Source: UBA993 sp964436815
Lineage (GTDB): Bacteria > Bacillota > Dethiobacteria > DTU022
Reading direction: 5' to 3'
NCBI GenBank assembly: GCA_964436815.1
Contig: CAYTER010000022.1
Span: 1-33,226 of the forward strand
DNA length: 33,226 bases
Shown: piece by piece, positions 1-7,273 of the stretch
Position numbering within the stretch: the stretch's first letter is position 1
Layout of the letters: every line of letters starts with the position of its first letter
Made by a program: the position numbers and the translations under genes
The notes under the pieces: model-generated
What the model was told of the DNA's origin: nothing
What the model saw: only the letters and a program-made list of their open reading frames with translations
Database searches by the model: none

Positions 1-1004
1 CTGGTAACGGTAACAATCCGATCCTCTAACGGCTGGCGAAGCGCTTCAAGCACCTCGCGATTATACTCCGGAAGCTCATCAAAGAAAAGGACACCGTGGT
101 GGGCAAGACTGACTTCACCGGGGCGCGGATTTTTGCCGCCGCCGATAATGCCTGCAGTAGATGCGCTGTGATGAGGACTGCGAAAAGGGCGCTGATCCAG
201 TAAAGGAGTATGGCGATCCAGTTGTCCGGCAACGCTATGGATGCGGGTGATCTCCAGGATTTCATCCAGGGTGGGACGAGGCAGAATTGATGGCAGACGC
301 CTGGCCAGCATAGTTTTTCCGCTGCCAGGGGGGCCGTAAAGCAGAACATTGTGTGAGCCGGCTGCGGCAATTTCCAGGGCGCGTTTTGCTGTTTCCTGGC
401 CTCTGACCTCGTTGAAATCAGATTCCGCTTTTTTGTCCTGTTCATGCTTAAAAACTGATTGTCTGGTTGGCGGTATGTCAATTGTTCCGCTTAAATCTTT
501 TACCAGCTGATCCAGGGTAAGAATACCTTTAACGGTAATTTGTTCTACCAATGCTGCTTCGAGGCAGTTTGTCTCCGGCAGGTACAAAATTTTATCCTGG
601 CAGTTATCCTCTTCAGCAAGTGAAAGAGCCACTGCCAAAGCACCGCTGATACTTTTCAGACTGCCATCAAGAGAAAGTTCGCCTGCAAAAAAAGCATTTT
701 CCAGCAGCTCCGTTTTGGGAAGCTGTTTTGTTGCGGCCAGCAGACCAACAGCAATAGCTAAGTCAAAAGCAGATCCTTCCTTTTTCAGGTCAGCCGGAGC
801 CAGATTTACTGTGATCCGGGAATAGGGGAAATCAAAGCCGCTGTTGCGTACTGCAGCCCTGACCCGCTCTTTTGCTTCGCGGACTGAAGCATCAGGCAAG
901 CCGATCAGGTCAAAGGCCGGTAGACCGTCAGCGATATCGACTTCTATTTCCAGGGGGATTCCTTTAATACCGTGAATAGCACAGGAATATACTTTTGCCA
1001 GCAT
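1..1004 (-). CDS. comM: ComM/YifB-type Mg-chelatase-like AAA+ ATPase, C-terminus cut by window edge
   Basis: An open frame runs from an ATG at 1004 to the left edge without a stop (334 codons). The family is usually about 510 residues, so the last third is missing. The N-terminus (MLAKVYSCAIHGIKGIPLEIEV) and the motif GLPDASVREAKERVRAA are the typical ChlI-like N-domain. A Walker A loop (LLYGPPGSGKT) lies near residue 220 and a Walker B (LFFDELPEY) near residue 300. A strong Shine-Dalgarno (AAGGAGGA) sits 6 bases before the start and decides it. ComM is a hexameric DNA branch-migration helicase that promotes recombination in natural transformation (known in Haemophilus); the role here is inferred. 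The gene is divergent from rubredoxin. Its family often sits near dprA, but here it is about 10 kb away. Confidence 0.93.
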   Translation of the reverse strand, partial: MLAKVYSCAIHGIKGIPLEIEVDIADGLPAFDLIGLPDASVREAKERVRAAVRNSGFDFPYSRITVNLAPADLKKEGSAFDLAIAVGLLAATKQLPKTELLENAFFAGELSLDGSLKSISGALAVALSLAEEDNCQDKILYLPETNCLEAALVEQITVKGILTLDQLVKDLSGTIDIPPTRQSVFKHEQDKKAESDFNEVRGQETAKRALEIAAAGSHNVLLYGPPGSGKTMLARRLPSILPRPTLDEILEITRIHSVAGQLDRHTPLLDQRPFRSPHHSASTAGIIGGGKNPRPGEVSLAHHGVLFFDELPEYNREVLEALRQPLEDRIVTVT

Positions 1005-1094
1005 CAGACTTCCTCCTTGTTAGCTGCGATAGGGGCAATGATCACTACTGCACTGGTTAACTTTTAATTCAGCAAAAATTTACTTTTTACCTGC

Positions 1095-1119
1095 TCAGGC
1101 AAGAGATATATTTGCCTGA
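1095..1119. promoter_or_regulatory. 25-bp dyad in the comM/rubredoxin intergenic region
   Basis: Perfect 8-bp inverted repeat TCAGGCAA - 9 bases - TTGCCTGA, lying between the two divergent genes. The size and spacing fit a dimeric repressor site, but a short RNA hairpin is equally possible. No regulator is identified. Confidence 0.4.
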
Positions 1120-1184
1120 TGACAGAAAGCGCTGAGTATTAGATTATATTCAATTATTGACTGTTCCCCACTGGAAAGTATCTG

Positions 1185-1193
1185 TGTTATAAT
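1185..1193 (+). promoter_or_regulatory. Extended -10 promoter of rubredoxin gene
   Basis: TGTTATAAT is a perfect extended -10 (TGnTATAAT). A TTGACT at 1157-1162 is too far upstream (25-base spacer) to be its -35 box, so the extended -10 probably compensates. The predicted start near 1200 leaves a leader of about 60 bases before the rubredoxin gene. Confidence 0.6.
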
Positions 1194-1260
1194 CGTGAAT
1201 AATATTAAATGATAGTTAAACCATCTAAAAAAAAGAAAACCCTGAAAGGAGATGCTGTCG

Positions 1261-1419
1261 ATGGATAAATATGAATGCCAGGTTTGCGGGTATGTCTATG
1301 ACCCCGCAGAAGGGGACAGTGATGGCGGGGTAGCCCCGGGCACTGCATTTGAGGATCTCCCGGATGACTGGGTTTGCCCGGTATGCGGGGTAGGGAAAGA
1401 TGAATTCGAAAAACTTTAA
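1261..1419 (+). CDS. rd: Rubredoxin
   Basis: A 52-residue protein too short for many ORF callers. It has the canonical iron site of two CxxC knuckles: C6-x-x-C9 in YECQVCGYVYDP and C39-x-x-C42 in WVCPVCGVGKDEF, with the conserved DLPDDW between. One iron is bound by four cysteines, and the protein carries single electrons in the cytoplasm, in anaerobes typically to rubrerythrin, superoxide reductase or flavodiiron oxygen-detoxifying enzymes. No partner enzyme lies beside it, and it is a single-gene unit with its own promoter and terminator. A good Shine-Dalgarno (GAAAGGAGA, 1244-1252) lies 8 bases before ATG. The length is exactly typical. Confidence 0.97.
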   Translation: MDKYECQVCGYVYDPAEGDSDGGVAPGTAFEDLPDDWVCPVCGVGKDEFEKL

Positions 1420-1444
1420 ATCGGTTTGAAAATGATCCAGACTG

Positions 1445-1478
1445 ATCGGGAGGTTTAATCGCCTCCCGATTTCTTTTT
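1445..1478 (+). terminator. Rho-independent terminator after rubredoxin
   Basis: A 9-bp perfect stem (ATCGGGAGG / CCTCCCGAT, 1445-1453 with 1462-1470), an 8-base loop and the run TTCTTTTT. It lies directly at the 3' end of the convergent PII-like gene, whose stop codon is at 1477-1479. Confidence 0.88.
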
Positions 1479-1812
1479 ACTGATCTTTGTTTTTTAGCAG
1501 GTGGACTACGCCAACAACTTTTTTAAGATCAATGACAAAGGCAACCCCGGTGCCTGGTTGTTCGAGCTTGCCGGCCCTGATGATCGCTGCAAGCACCTGG
1601 TCGGTTATTGCTTCAGGAACGATGGTGAAGATGATCTCTTTTTCCGGCTCGATCGGTATACCCAACAATTTTTTCTGTTCATGAATTCCCGTACCTCGGG
1701 CTGGTATAATTGTTGCACCTTCAGCACCTGCTTTTTTCGTCTCTTCTATAATACATTCACAACATCCTTTTTTTACAATCGTTACAATTAAGTCCTGTCT
1801 AAGACTCTCCAT
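1477..1812 (-). CDS. PII-like signalling protein linked to DUF1538 membrane proteins
   Basis: 111 residues with the PII/CutA-like ferredoxin fold pattern: strand LIVTIVKKG, helix CIIEETKKAGAEG, a T-loop region (residues 37-57, RGTGIHEQKKLLGIPIEPEKE), strand EIIFTIV, helix ITDQVLAAIIRAG and B-loop-like KLEQPGTGVAFVIDLKKVVGV. The T-loop is short and lacks the tyrosine uridylylated in GlnB, so classical uridylylation is unlikely. An unusual CCEC cluster lies at residues 17-20. I chose the start at 1812, not the longer frame at 1896, because AGGAGGAAAG precedes it and homology begins there. It overlaps the upstream DUF1538 gene by 14 bases, implying translational coupling. PII proteins gate transporters by binding nucleotides; here the likely partners are the two DUF1538 proteins. 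That role is inferred. Confidence 0.85.
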   Translation of the reverse strand: MESLRQDLIVTIVKKGCCECIIEETKKAGAEGATIIPARGTGIHEQKKLLGIPIEPEKEIIFTIVPEAITDQVLAAIIRAGKLEQPGTGVAFVIDLKKVVGVVHLLKNKDQ

Positions 1813-2623
1813 CAGTTCTTTCCTCCTGACTGTTGACCGGGTTGTCATCATCTGTTTGCCTGACAAGCTGTCCGGTTGGTTGATTACTGTCATCATCCTT
1901 GCCTTCGCCGCTTTCCTGAGGGTAGAGAAAACCGAGTAACATAATCATAATTATTGGTGCCAGGGCTACAAGAGCGATTAGTCCGAAACCGTCAACCACA
2001 GCGCTCCGCCCTTCTATGGCATCTGCGGCTCCAACAGCCAGAGCCATAATAAAAGTAACGGTCATCGGCCCGGTGGCAACTCCTCCTGAATCAAAGGCAA
2101 TAGCTGTAAAAGATGATTTGGAAAAAAACATCAATACGATCGCCAGCAGATAGCCGGGAATAATTATATAATAGAAAGGGATACCATAAACGATGCGGGT
2201 CATGCCCAAGGCGATGAATAAACCGACAGCGAGACATAAAGTATACATGATTACCTTACTGCGGATATAACCGCTCGAAGTTTTTTCGACCTGATTACTA
2301 AGGATTCTGACTGCCGGCTCGGCCAGGGTTGCTACAAACCCAAGAATAAAACCTAAAGGAATCAGAATCCAGCGGTAGGCAAACCCGGCCAGGATCGACC
2401 CCATTTCCATGCCAACCGGCATAAAACCAATTTTAACACCCTGGAGAAAGAGAGCCAGGCCGCAAAAAGCGAAGATAATGCCTTTCAGCAGAGTAAAGAG
2501 GGTCATTTTAGGCAATCTAAAAACAAAAATAAATAATAAAAAGAAAATAAGGACCGGGATTACTGCGGTCAGGACTTCGGTGATCGTATGAGTAAAGCCT
2601 TCAAGCACGAAGTATAAATTCAT
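1799..2623 (-). CDS. DUF1538 membrane protein (second of pair)
   Basis: 274 residues with about six to seven hydrophobic segments. Motifs shared with the preceding gene are F.QGVKIGFMPVG (about residue 60), GFVATLAEPAVRILSNQV (about 93), AFDSGGVATGPMTVTFIMALAVGAADAI (about 175) and FGLIALVALAPIIMIMLLG (about 213). After the last membrane segment it has a polar, acidic tail of about 40 residues (ESGEGKDDDSN onward) that the first paralogue lacks; the tail could be a docking site for the PII-like protein. The start overlaps the upstream stop (ATGA, 2620-2623) and the end overlaps the PII gene. A DUF1538 pair (UmpAB of Halomonas) has been reported as a Na+(Li+,K+)/H+ antiporter, so cation/proton exchange is a reasonable but untested guess. 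Confidence 0.88.
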   Translation of the reverse strand: MNLYFVLEGFTHTITEVLTAVIPVLIFFLLFIFVFRLPKMTLFTLLKGIIFAFCGLALFLQGVKIGFMPVGMEMGSILAGFAYRWILIPLGFILGFVATLAEPAVRILSNQVEKTSSGYIRSKVIMYTLCLAVGLFIALGMTRIVYGIPFYYIIIPGYLLAIVLMFFSKSSFTAIAFDSGGVATGPMTVTFIMALAVGAADAIEGRSAVVDGFGLIALVALAPIIMIMLLGFLYPQESGEGKDDDSNQPTGQLVRQTDDDNPVNSQEERTDGES

Positions 2624-3315
2624 CCGTAAAATACCCCCAGCAGCATAATGCTTATAACCGGGCCGATCGAAGCGAGGCCAATCAGGCCGAAAGCTTCGGA
2701 TACTTTGGATTTGCCTCCCAGGACGGATGTTGCTCCAACTCCTAAAGCAAGAATAAAAGGAACTGCCATCGGCCCGGTTGTCACACCGCCGGCATCAAAG
2801 GATATGGCAACAAAACCGGGCGGTGTAAAAAAGGATAGAACAATGATTACCAGGTAGCCTGCCGATAGTAGATATGCTATTGGGACGCCGAGCAAAATAC
2901 GCAGGATAGCCAGTGCCACGAATAGACCTACTCCTATTGCAACGGCTAGAATCAGCAGATTATTGCCAATGGTGCCTCCGGAGGCGAGATCGACCTGGTA
3001 GGCGAGAACCCGGACATCAGGTTCAGCGATGGTGATAACGAAACCGAATATAAATGAAGAAATGAGCAGAAAAACGAGGGAGCCCTTTGAGACAAGTTCG
3101 GCACCGATCATTTCCCCGATTGGCAAGAGTCCAATTCTGACTCCTACCAGGAATAGAAAAAGACCGCTTGATACTAAAATTGCACCAAAGATAAATTTAA
3201 TAAAGAGATCTCCTGGCCTGGCCGGTAAGAAAAACAGAATCAGGGCAACAACAATTACCAGTGGCCCGATAGCCTGAATTACTTCCAGTAGAATCTCCTT
3301 CACGTCATTTAACAT
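2620..3315 (-). CDS. DUF1538 membrane protein (first of pair)
   Basis: 231 residues, strongly hydrophobic, with about six or seven predicted membrane segments. It carries the same ordered motifs as its neighbour: FLVGVRIGLLPIGEMIG (about residue 55), GFVITIAEPDVRVLAYQVD (about 90), ISFDAGGVTTGPMAVPFILALGVGA (about 170) and FGLIGLASIGPVISIMLLG at the end. The conserved AEP and DxGGVxTGPM residues inside membrane segments look like a substrate- or ion-binding core repeated in both subunits, suggesting a heterodimer or pseudo-symmetric pair. Start at ATG 3315 with CAGGAG seven bases upstream. It is first gene of the three-gene unit. Function unknown; transport is inferred from the family. Confidence 0.88.
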   Translation of the reverse strand: MLNDVKEILLEVIQAIGPLVIVVALILFFLPARPGDLFIKFIFGAILVSSGLFLFLVGVRIGLLPIGEMIGAELVSKGSLVFLLISSFIFGFVITIAEPDVRVLAYQVDLASGGTIGNNLLILAVAIGVGLFVALAILRILLGVPIAYLLSAGYLVIIVLSFFTPPGFVAISFDAGGVTTGPMAVPFILALGVGATSVLGGKSKVSEAFGLIGLASIGPVISIMLLGVFYG

Positions 3316-3331
3316 ATAACAACTCCTGCCG

Positions 3332-3342
3332 GGTCAGTGACC
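3332..3342. promoter_or_regulatory. 11-bp palindrome in leader of DUF1538-PII cassette
   Basis: GGTCA-G-TGACC, a perfect 5-bp dyad around one base, lies just upstream of the ribosome binding site of the first DUF1538 gene. It could be an operator or part of a leader fold. It is short, so chance is possible. Confidence 0.25.
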
Positions 3343-3401
3343 ATAGCACCCAAATAAAAATAATTTTATATCTGAAATATAGAGCGCGAAGTTTCATTAT
3401 T

Positions 3402-3430
3402 AGCCTATAAAGTTTAAATCTGTTTGTCAA
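3402..3430 (-). promoter_or_regulatory. Candidate promoter of DUF1538-PII cassette
   Basis: On the minus strand a perfect TTGACA (plus 3425-3430) is followed by TATAGG at 15-base or TAGGCT at 17-base spacing (plus 3402-3409). The -35 box is excellent and the -10 box weak, as in regulated promoters. The leader to the start codon would be about 80 bases. Confidence 0.38.
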
Positions 3431-3536
3431 GATGAACCCTTGCACAGTCCGCGCCCCTGGTTCTGGCAGTGTATGCTTATATGTGTTATGATCCGCCTGA
3501 TTATTTTATTTTGAAATTCGGAAAAGGGATGGCGGC

Positions 3537-5513
3537 TTGGAAAATCCAGAGTATCAGAATGGAACAGCAAAGAACGCGCCACCACAGTGGTCTGCCCTGT
3601 TGGAAAATGAACTTAATCCTGCCCAGTTGGAATTCGCAACCGCAGATGACAGGGCTATCCTGGGGTTGGCCGGGCCTGGTTCAGGGAAGACACGAGCATT
3701 GGTCTACCGTGCAGCGAACCTGATTCAGTGCGGGATTCGACCCGAAGAGCTGATGCTTCTTACTTTTACCAACAAGGCAGCCGGGGAGATGAAAGAACGT
3801 CTGGAAACCTTAATTGGTTTCCTGCCATATCAGCTGTGGGCGGGAACTTTTCACAGCATTGGCGCCCGGATTTTAAGACGCGATGCCGCCCTTGTTGAAA
3901 GAACACCTAATTTTTCTATCCTGGACGAAGACGACAGCCGTATTATGCTAAAACAGATTCTTGCCGCGCAGCCTGTCAGTGATGAAGATCGAAAGTTGAT
4001 CATGCAGCGCGGTTTACTGGGCCGGATTATCAGCCAGGCCCGTAACTCGGGCTTAACAATCAGGGAAGTTATGGAGGAGTACTACCCATACCGGTTGGAG
4101 TATCTGGAAGTAATTGAAATAACCGCAACTAAGTACGAGCAGAAAAAAAAGGATAGCAATGCATTTGATTTTGATGATCTGCTTTTATACTGGTTGGAAC
4201 TTTTCGAGAAATTTCCACAGGTTAAGGATCATTACCACCAGCGGCTGAAACATGTTTTAGTTGATGAGTTTCAGGATACTAACCTGATCCAGGCCCGGAT
4301 CATCGATCTTTTTGCGGGTGCTGCTTCGATCTGTGTTGTTGGTGATGATGCTCAGTCGATTTATGCTTTTCGTTATGCCCAGATCGGAAATATTCTTTCA
4401 TTTCCGGAGAAATATGAAGGATGCCGACTGGTGCGGATGGAAAAAAATTACCGCAGCACTCCGGAGATTGTTGAACTGGCTAATTTTTCAATCAGCTATA
4501 ATCGTGAGCAGTTACCAAAAGAACTTTATTCTGAAAACCCTTCGGGTGATAAACCAGTAATCGCCAAAGTTTACGATGCCAGGCAGGAAGCGGCATTTGT
4601 GCTGCAAAATATATGGGAACTGCAGCATACCTATGCTTTACCTTCTTCCGAGATCGCTGTTCTTTATCGCAGTTCATACCTGACTCCTGAAATTGAATTT
4701 GCCCTGGCTCGCAAGGGGATTAACTATCGCACCTACGGCGGGGTTAAATTTTTTCAAAAAGCACAGATCAAAGATCTGCTGGCCTACTTAAAGGTTCTTT
4801 ACAACCCGAGGGATGAAAATGCCTGGCGTCGGATCGCCACCCTGCAGCCGGGTTTGGGGCCGGCGTCATTTGATAAATTGTGGAATGAGCTAAAGCTGCA
4901 GGCAAATCCGCTGGAATCAGTTTTAAGTGGGCAAATTTCCCCGTCGCGTGGTAAATCCGGATGGGAATCATTACAAAAAACTCTGCAGCAGCTCGTCAAT
5001 ATGGGGCCGAATCATGTTCCGCAGTTGATCACAGCGGTTATGGATCACAACTATGATCCGATCTTGCGCCAGAATTACCCGGATCAATATGAAGAAAGGC
5101 TGGGCGGGATTGAAAGGCTGGCTATCTACGCCGAAAGGTTTGAAAAACTTGATCAATTTCTGGAGTCACTGGTTCTTGAAGAATCAGTATTTGCTGATCC
5201 TGAGTCGGGAAATGATGAAGGGCAGCTCACTCTTTCAACTATTCACAGCGCCAAGGGTAAAGAATGGGAGGCTGTTTTCATTATCGGCATGAACCAGGGT
5301 CATTTTCCATCCCAAAGATTCGATGACAGCAATCTGTCCGAGGAAAGGCGTCTTTTTTATGTTGCGGCAACCAGGGCACGCCGTTACCTGATGATGTCAA
5401 CTTACCGCGAAGATTACCGTAATTATGGCGCCGTATCGGAGGGGCCATCGGTTTTTTTACGTGAGTTGCCCCCGGACTGCTACCGCCTGGTTGATTATGA
5501 CAGCGGATTTTAA
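3537..5513 (+). CDS. UvrD/PcrA/Rep-type superfamily 1 DNA helicase
   Basis: 658 residues with all SF1A helicase motifs in order: Q-motif region LNPAQLEFA, I GPGSGKT (46-52), Ia TFTNKAA (76-82), II DEFQDT (243-248), III GDDAQSIYAFR (269-279), IV NYRSTPEIV (304-312), V TIHSAKGKEW (about 565) and VI RRLFYVAATRARR (604-616). It is a 3'-5' ATP-driven DNA translocase, likely in repair or restart. It ends soon after motif VI, so it lacks the C-terminal extension of PcrA/UvrD (usually 720-770 residues) and is closer in length to Rep. The start is a TTG at 3537, supported only by a weak AAGGGA. An ATG at 3529 is out of frame. It stands alone between the DUF1538 cassette and the cimA operon. Confidence 0.92.
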   Translation: MENPEYQNGTAKNAPPQWSALLENELNPAQLEFATADDRAILGLAGPGSGKTRALVYRAANLIQCGIRPEELMLLTFTNKAAGEMKERLETLIGFLPYQLWAGTFHSIGARILRRDAALVERTPNFSILDEDDSRIMLKQILAAQPVSDEDRKLIMQRGLLGRIISQARNSGLTIREVMEEYYPYRLEYLEVIEITATKYEQKKKDSNAFDFDDLLLYWLELFEKFPQVKDHYHQRLKHVLVDEFQDTNLIQARIIDLFAGAASICVVGDDAQSIYAFRYAQIGNILSFPEKYEGCRLVRMEKNYRSTPEIVELANFSISYNREQLPKELYSENPSGDKPVIAKVYDARQEAAFVLQNIWELQHTYALPSSEIAVLYRSSYLTPEIEFALARKGINYRTYGGVKFFQKAQIKDLLAYLKVLYNPRDENAWRRIATLQPGLGPASFDKLWNELKLQANPLESVLSGQISPSRGKSGWESLQKTLQQLVNMGPNHVPQLITAVMDHNYDPILRQNYPDQYEERLGGIERLAIYAERFEKLDQFLESLVLEESVFADPESGNDEGQLTLSTIHSAKGKEWEAVFIIGMNQGHFPSQRFDDSNLSEERRLFYVAATRARRYLMMSTYREDYRNYGAVSEGPSVFLRELPPDCYRLVDYDSGF

Positions 5514-5542
5514 TCATGCCTGGAGTTTGAGTGTAATTCTAA

Positions 5543-5572
5543 TGGACATCGTTTAATCCGGTGTAGTATAAT
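5543..5572 (+). promoter_or_regulatory. Sigma-A type promoter of cimA-peptidase-dprA operon
   Basis: TGGACA (5543-5548), 18-base spacer, TATAAT (5567-5572). This gives a leader of only about 35 bases, too short for a T-box or a leader-peptide attenuator, so any amino-acid control would have to act at the promoter. Confidence 0.7.
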
Positions 5573-5613
5573 ACCTTTTAATTTTAGTGCTGATCACTAG
5601 TGGGGGAATCGTA

Positions 5614-7242
5614 ATGCAGAAAGTCGAAATCTACGATACAACTTTAAGAGACGGTTCACAGCGGGAAGGGGTTTCTCTTTCTGTAACAGATAAACTGAAG
5701 ATTGCTGAAAAACTGGATAAGTTCGGCGTCAGTTACATTGAGGGCGGTTGGCCGGGATCAAATCCGAAAGACATCGAGTTTTTCAGGCGTGCGGCAAAAA
5801 TTAATTTTAAGCACGCCAGACTCTGCGCCTTTGGCAGTACCCGCAGGCCCGGTGTGACCGCTGAAGCAGATCAGAATGTCCGTGCTCTGGTAGATGCAAA
5901 TACTGACACAGTAACTATCTTTGGTAAAAGCTGGGATTTTCATGTCCGCGATGCCCTGAAAACTACTTTGGAAGAAAATCTGAAGATGATCGGTGATACG
6001 GTCAGTTATCTAAAGAAACAGGACAAGCAGGTTTTTTTTGATGCCGAACATTTTTTCGACGGTTATAAAGCCAATCCGGAATATGCCCTGTCAACTCTTG
6101 AAGCTGCAGCAGAAGGCGGAGCAGATTTAGTTGTCCTGTGCGATACCAATGGTGGTTTGATGCCCTGGGAACTAACAGCGATCATGACAACCGTAAAAGA
6201 TAGGCTTAAGATCCCTTTAGGCATTCATGTCCATAACGATGCAGGTATGGCGACGGCAAACTCTTTGATTGCTGTGCGCGAAGGGGCCGTCCAGGTTCAT
6301 GGAACCATCAACGGGTATGGTGAACGCTGCGGTAACGCTAATCTTTGCACAATAATCGCCAACCTGCAGCTTAAGATGGGGCTTCCTGTCGTAACCGAAG
6401 AGCAGTTGCGGGGTTTGACAAAACTTTCGCGCTTTGTATCTGAATTGGTAAATATTGCCCCGGCAGAACAACAACCTTATGTCGGTTACAATGCCTTTGC
6501 CCACAAGGGCGGTATCCATATTGATGCTGTCAGCAAACAACCGGCAACTTACGAACATGCGGTTCCGGAATCAGTGGGTAACCGGAGACGAATTCTGGTA
6601 TCGGAACTGGCCGGCCGCAGCAGTATCAGCATGAAAACAACTCAGAACGGTTTAAAACTTGATAAAGACAAGCCGGAAACCGCTTCGGTTTTACAGCGGA
6701 TAAAAGAGATGGAGCACTATGGTTATCAGTTTGAAGGAGCTGAAGGATCTTTTGAGCTATTGGTTCTGAAAATGATGCAGGCTTACCAGCCGCTTTTTAA
6801 ATTAGAGGGGTTTCGCCTGATTATCGAAAAAAGGGAAAGTGGACAGCTTTATTCAGAAGCAACAATTAAAGTCAGGGTTGGAGATGTTCAGGTCCATACC
6901 GCTGCTGAGGGTAACGGGCCGGTTAATGCTCTCGACAATGCCCTTAGAAAGGCCCTGGAAGGCATCTATCCTGCCCTGAAGAAAATCAGGCTGACAGATT
7001 TCAGAGTGCGGGTTATCGACGGGGTTGACGGAACCGGCGCCCAGGTCCGGGTTTTAATTGAATCACGTGACGACGAAATGAGCTGGGGAACTGTAGGTGT
7101 TTCACCAAACGTTATTGAAGCAAGTTGGATAGCCCTGGTGGACAGCCTGGAGTATGGTCTGCTGTTTCGAAAACTTCCTGAATTTACCGAGGCACGTAGA
7201 GTGTTAGAAGAATTAAAAGGCGAGGGATTAATCACCCCCTGA
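5614..7242 (+). CDS. cimA: (R)-citramalate synthase (LeuA/HICS family)
   Basis: 542 residues. The TIM-barrel DRE enzyme signature opens the protein (EIYDTTLRDGSQREGVSLSVTDKL), followed by the metal-site motif HVHNDAGMA, then NGYGERCGNANL and the AHKGGIHIDAV linker. The C-terminal about 120 residues (KVRVGDVQVHTAAEGNGPVNALDNALRKAL) are the LeuA-type allosteric domain. The enzyme condenses pyruvate with acetyl-CoA to (R)-citramalate, feeding the threonine-independent route to 2-oxobutyrate and isoleucine; the C-terminal domain is usually the isoleucine feedback site. Length and the GVS/EGGWPGSNPKD motifs favour CimA over 2-isopropylmalate or homocitrate synthase. Start chosen at ATG 5614 behind TGGGGGAA; an upstream in-frame GTG at 5587 lacks a ribosome site. 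First gene of a long co-directional run. Confidence 0.9.
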   Translation: MQKVEIYDTTLRDGSQREGVSLSVTDKLKIAEKLDKFGVSYIEGGWPGSNPKDIEFFRRAAKINFKHARLCAFGSTRRPGVTAEADQNVRALVDANTDTVTIFGKSWDFHVRDALKTTLEENLKMIGDTVSYLKKQDKQVFFDAEHFFDGYKANPEYALSTLEAAAEGGADLVVLCDTNGGLMPWELTAIMTTVKDRLKIPLGIHVHNDAGMATANSLIAVREGAVQVHGTINGYGERCGNANLCTIIANLQLKMGLPVVTEEQLRGLTKLSRFVSELVNIAPAEQQPYVGYNAFAHKGGIHIDAVSKQPATYEHAVPESVGNRRRILVSELAGRSSISMKTTQNGLKLDKDKPETASVLQRIKEMEHYGYQFEGAEGSFELLVLKMMQAYQPLFKLEGFRLIIEKRESGQLYSEATIKVRVGDVQVHTAAEGNGPVNALDNALRKALEGIYPALKKIRLTDFRVRVIDGVDGTGAQVRVLIESRDDEMSWGTVGVSPNVIEASWIALVDSLEYGLLFRKLPEFTEARRVLEELKGEGLITP

Positions 7243-7273
7243 TAAAAATGTCCGGCAGGAGAGGCAGATAATT

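Noticed and set aside
26..481. 151-codon minus-strand open frame
   Set aside because: It is out of frame with the ComM reading frame on the same strand, whose Walker A and B motifs are clear; the peptide resembles nothing.
1157..1193. TTGACT-TATAAT as a classical promoter for rubredoxin
   Set aside because: The spacer is 25 bases, too long; the extended -10 alone is the better reading.
3469..3723. 84-codon frame starting upstream of the helicase
   Set aside because: It overlaps the helicase P-loop region in another frame and has no recognisable similarity.
5573..5613. T-box or leader attenuator before cimA
   Set aside because: The leader after the promoter is only about 40 bases and has no structured element.
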